Of a stretch of DNA of 64,000 bases, positions 60,201 to 64,000 are shown one piece after another. Source of the DNA: Augochlora pura (Eukaryota > Arthropoda > Insecta > Hymenoptera > Halictidae). The DNA lies in NCBI RefSeq assembly GCF_028453695.1, contig NC_135772.1, positions 10,912,001-10,976,000 of the forward strand. Direction: 5' to 3'. The notes under the pieces were generated by a model. That model ran no database searches and had not been told where the DNA came from. It was given only the letters and a program-made list of their open reading frames with translations. The first letter of the stretch is position 1, and each line of letters opens with the position of its first letter. The position numbers and the translations under genes were made by a program.

Positions 60201-63200
60201 AGTGATTCGCCGTTTTGTACCGAACGATCCACGGGGATTTCGCGTTTGTAAAAGATGCTCGAACGAAAGCCGGCGATAAATCCCCCGTTAATTGACTAAG
60301 TTTTTCATCGGTCATCAGTCCTGTCGAGGATTGTGAAGAGAGGTGGATAGGCTGTTGGCGGAAAAGGGCCGGAGAGGAGAGGTGGATCGCTGGAAGTTGT
60401 CTCTGTCGCAAATGCGAAAGACGGTCGGACAGCTTTTAGCAAATGACACGGATTAGCGTTGTGTCAGAGATTCCAAAGAATTACCGTGTCCCCGTCCGTT
60501 CCGAGCAGAGAACGTGACGAAGTATTTCTGTACCTACGCTTCTCCGTTAATCGTCTTTAATTCCGAAACTTTACTAGTTCATCTATCCGGCTATATCGGT
60601 TCTACGAGAAATCTTTGCAAAGCTGATTGCGCAACGAATATCGATGCCGTGGAGGAAATTGGGCCTAACTGCATCATTTATGCTTATCCGCTCCAGTAAC
60701 AGTTGCAGACGTCTCGGCGAACTCGTATCGAATGTGACGACAGTGCTCGGAGCTATTCGGGGAAATCTATAATTTTACGGATGAAATTAGTTTGTAATTT
60801 TTATGCTACGGCTACTATGAGGAATAAATACTGCAGAAATGCTCAATTAAATAATGAATACTTTATTACATGCGAGCTGCAGATACCTTATTGTATACCG
60901 TGTTTAGAAGGCAATGAAGATAAATATAGATTTTGTGCATTCATGAATTGTTCAGTTTGAAAAATTGACACAATAGAGAAAAACGTTTATTTTTGTAATG
61001 TCTTAATACCAAAACATTTAAATGTTTCAACATTTTATTCAAGTTCTCTATTAAGCGATAGCGCATCTAAATAATACAGTGATTAGATAATAGAAAGATA
61101 AACCAGATAATATTATTACACTACTTTCAACTTGTCAAAGATAAACGATTTAATCTGATTTCTTTCTGTTTCTTACAATCGTCTGGGAATATTGTTACTT
61201 TTCATAATTAAATCTCAGTTTACTGATCAATTTTCTAAAGCGGATTGAAAGAATGTTACCGTTGTTAGAGATATTTAATATCGCATAAACAAATATGCTT
61301 CGCTATTTTATATTTATTATACTGCCGTTATTATCGTTACCGTCACGCCATCTGTGGTTGGCTTTTGAATAATGCAAGAGATAGTCAAATTTGCTGTCAC
61401 AGCTTTTTTAACGAATCTCAAACGTTCGATAGCTGACTAAGAAAAGTCTTTCTCTGCTAAACCTCGACCCTGTAGTACGCCTGTAAGGGTAGTTACAAGC
61501 TAAAATAGTTCGCGTAGCTTTCTCTACATTCCTCTTCTGAAATTTTTCAATAAATGTGGTATTATATTTCGTATTAAATTTCTTCCAGACTTTTTTATTG
61601 TAAATTGTAAATACAGGAAATGAACAATCAGAAATTTAGATTTCTTTGAAGTTAAAATTTTACCTACAATATATTTCAATTCTCCGATGAGATACTACCA
61701 CAAGCAGTGTCCTTAACCTTTGTCCATAGATATTTGAAGATTACGGGAACAATATCCCATGAGACGGTTTAATGCGAGGCCAGCATAAATCGCATGAAAG
61801 GCTAAATCAGAGAATTTCCGGCAGCAAAATGAATTCCGAAGGTTCGCGCGTGAAACGATGTACAAATACGACGGCGACGGTTTGCCTCTTAAATCTGGCA
61901 AGCGCCGATCGGCGGATTCGCCCAGCGGAATCGACTTTCCATTCCGATTATCGGTATCGGGTGGAGCGCCGTTTCTTTCGTCGCAGCATGGAGCCGGGTC
62001 TGTCTCGAGAATTGCCGGTGAAATGTATTCGCGGCAGGCAATTTCGGAATGTCCGCCATTCGACTGGACGGGACACCGGAGGTACGGTTATTCCGTTCGG
62101 GCGAGCTGTTACCTAGCGGCTCTCGATTTCCATTCGGACGAAATCGGCCGGAAGGTCGCGAGGGTTAAATTAGCCGCGCGGAATGAAACACGACGGAAAT
62201 CCGGGAATTCGACTGGCATCCTCCATCGCGTCGCAATGGGAACGACCGATGAATTGCGCTACAGAGACAGAAGATGGCTGGGCTGATGATTCTTGCTCAC
62301 GTTCCTGTCGCGCGCACCGTCATCTTCATTGTTAGCCAGCCCCGGCGCTGGTTCCTGTACGCAATAATACACCCGGTTCGCGGCGGAATATCGGTCAACC
62401 GAAAGGTCCGATTTTATTGAAATTCGGCTGATTTGTAAGCGAACCTTAAACGGCGGACCTATTTCACAAAAATATAACTCACGGAGCTTGGCAGCACGAA
62501 AATTCCGATTTCTTAAAACTCTGATAAATTGTTAGCAACGTTAAAGTTTTATTACAGGTCCTAATTCGTTCTTTCTTTTGTCAGGATGAAAACATCCTTT
62601 AATACGAAAATGAAAGATTATGAAATAGCTATTATAAAAGCAATTTTCTAGAGCTCCTGGAGCCAATATGTCTAACAGCGTAAGGTCCGAGTATGGTAGG
62701 CTGGTAATACGACACAGTTTCTCTTCGAGATCTCAATGGTCCTCGATCCGTGGACCGAAGCAAGAGGAAGGCCGGGGACGAGCAGAGAAATGGTAAAGGG
62801 GACAAAAGCCAAGAGGGCAGGCTGTCGAGGAAGCGCGTGTACAGAGAGAGAGAGAAACAGATGTGTAGGGAAGCATAGGTCGAGGATAGGTTGCTTAGGT
62901 AGCCGGGTTTCTCGTAATTTCCCGTGGGTAAAGGCGGCGGAGAAACGTGTGCCGGGTTTTGTCGTCCCTTTCGTCCTGGCTGGTGATTCTCCAACCGGTC
63001 CTGGACGAAGCCGCTAATCTCTCCGGTTGCAACGGCAGGAATCCTAGATAGAGAAACGGGAAATGGAAAGTTCTTGCGATGTGATGGAATCAGGCTATGG
63101 GAACAGCTCGACGCCAGCGACAAGGGCGATGACATTGGCGGTTGCCGTTTCCACCGTAGTCGTCGTCGCCAAGGAAGAAGTCTCTCGTTTCGTTTGACTC

Positions 63201-63694
63201 TCGATAATCTTGTCTACACCGCCTGGTCTCGTAGACCCCCCCTTTTCGCGTTCCGTTCGCACCTGCCACGACGACGGTGCTGCGCGCCCGTTCTACCTAA
63301 GCTTCGGTCGATCGTTTGCTGTAAAATCGAGAACGACGCTGGCAATGGCAGCGACCGTAGATGGGATCCTTTTGCGAATCGTGCGCGAGCTCTGATCCTT
63401 GGAGTATACTCGGAACGATTGCGCGCCGGCCGATTCGATCGAATTGTTAATAATTCTTGTGTATTTTTCGTCACTCTCCGTTCATGAAGCAGAAGCACAC
63501 AGTGATTTTAAATCCCAGAAACGTGGCCAATGCAACAAAAATGAATTTTCTATTGCAGAACTTAAATATTACCTTCATAATTCGCTGGCCGGACATTCGG
63601 CCGTAAATTTTTTATATTTCGTTAATAATAACATTAAACAATATATATTTGATCTATTTTATTTATTTTATTCATTATGAAAGTTATCTAATAC
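57270..63694. other. Non-coding stretch; CpG-rich 57650-58750, 61800-62460, 62640-63440
   Basis: Three CpG-dense blocks alternate with AT-rich DNA (58900-59900, 60950-61700). The long frames in the CpG-rich blocks (minus 57839-58468, 209 codons; plus 61858-62286, 142 codons; minus 62632-63135, 167 codons) are Ser/Pro/Arg-rich, mutually overlapping and without domains, so they are treated as chance. A single mariner-like start (TA then TTAGGTTGTGCAAATTATGA) at 58970 has no partner. Confidence 0.5.
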
Positions 63695-63723
63695 TATATA
63701 TATATATATATAATAATAATAAT
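63695..63723. repeat. (TA)n followed by (TAA)n microsatellite
   Basis: About eight TA units pass directly into TAA units, as at 20974-21017. Confidence 0.9.
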
Positions 63724-64000
63724 ACCTCAAAAATAGCTAACAAATTATTGATTACCATGATAGCCGTTGCATAGGCTATCGCCCAGATTAAAAAACTGGT
63801 TTATAAACTTCCGGACGGTAAAGTTATCGGTAAAGTATGAATCCTGTTCCGGAAAGTATGCGGAACATTTGTAAGTAACAACAAAATATCCAAAATATTT
63901 AGTGATCGTAATATTGTAAAACGTATTAGGGTAAGAGAGAGATTAAACTTTGTACAATACTATTAAAGGCGTGAAGCAAAAGCTGTCGATCCTACATCAT
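63724..64000. other. Unannotated right edge
   Basis: Mixed AT-rich sequence with no recognised feature. Anything extending past the window edge cannot be judged. Confidence 0.5.

Noticed and set aside
58336..60457. GCAAATGGCATGGATTAG (58340) and GCAAATGACACGGATTAG (60439) as a possible dispersed repeat
   Set aside because: Similarity does not extend convincingly beyond about 18 bp.
61858..62286. 142-codon ATG-initiated plus-strand frame
   Set aside because: CpG-rich block with a second overlapping plus-strand frame; no recognised family.
62632..63135. 167-codon minus-strand open frame
   Set aside because: Low-complexity Ser/Leu/Pro composition in a stop-poor GC-rich block, overlapped by plus-strand frames.

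Overview
This 64 kb window looks like animal nuclear DNA, most likely from an insect and possibly a hymenopteran. That is an inference from four traits: short cut-and-paste transposon remnants (mariner-like with TA duplications, piggyBac-like with TTAA duplications), AT-rich stretches alternating with CpG-dense islands, GA/CT/CGA microsatellites, and no operon-like gene packing. A run of 100 Ns (17881-17980) marks a scaffold gap. I recognise no protein-coding gene, tRNA, rRNA or known miRNA. The window reads as a long intergenic or intronic 'gene desert'. Almost all open frames are short, lack recognisable domains and overlap frames on the other strand.

The best supported content is mobile-element debris. 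Five TTAA-bounded miniature elements have both ends visible: 6210-6750, 31000-31870, 38503-38753, 42780-42999 and 56763-57068. Further single, decayed or doubtful ends lie near 15075, 26274, 44851-45094 and 51030. Most carry a short palindrome about 18-30 bp inside a TTAA end. Two mariner-like miniature elements have paired terminal inverted repeats: 1000-1224 (225 bp, TA duplication) and 34234-34313 (80 bp, almost entirely two arms, so its transcript would fold into a pre-miRNA-sized hairpin). Single mariner-like ends occur near 43086, 49652 and 58970. None has a readable transposase.

A diverged repeat of about 230-270 bp occurs twice in the same orientation, 11 kb apart (40373-40600 and 51290-51555). 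Simple repeats include a 93 bp GA tract (30753-30845), CT tracts (21857, 25645), GA tracts (15402, 49404), CGA/GTC tracts (14656, 45343), a TA/ATT tract (20974), three homopolymer G/C runs (1605, 18035, 33256), and a 12 bp minisatellite whose minus strand reads as an FSD-type peptide repeat (19934-20017).

A few short open segments sit between plausible splice signals or behind good start codons: 24039-24137 (+), 27415-27577 (-), 41943-42059 (-), 48011-48119 (-) and 52360-52571 (+). They are listed as low-confidence exon candidates. They lie on both strands and cannot all belong to one gene. Most end at the TAA inside a GTAAG donor, which biases any such search, so conservation or RNA data would be needed to accept them. 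No pathway or gene cooperation can be inferred from this window.
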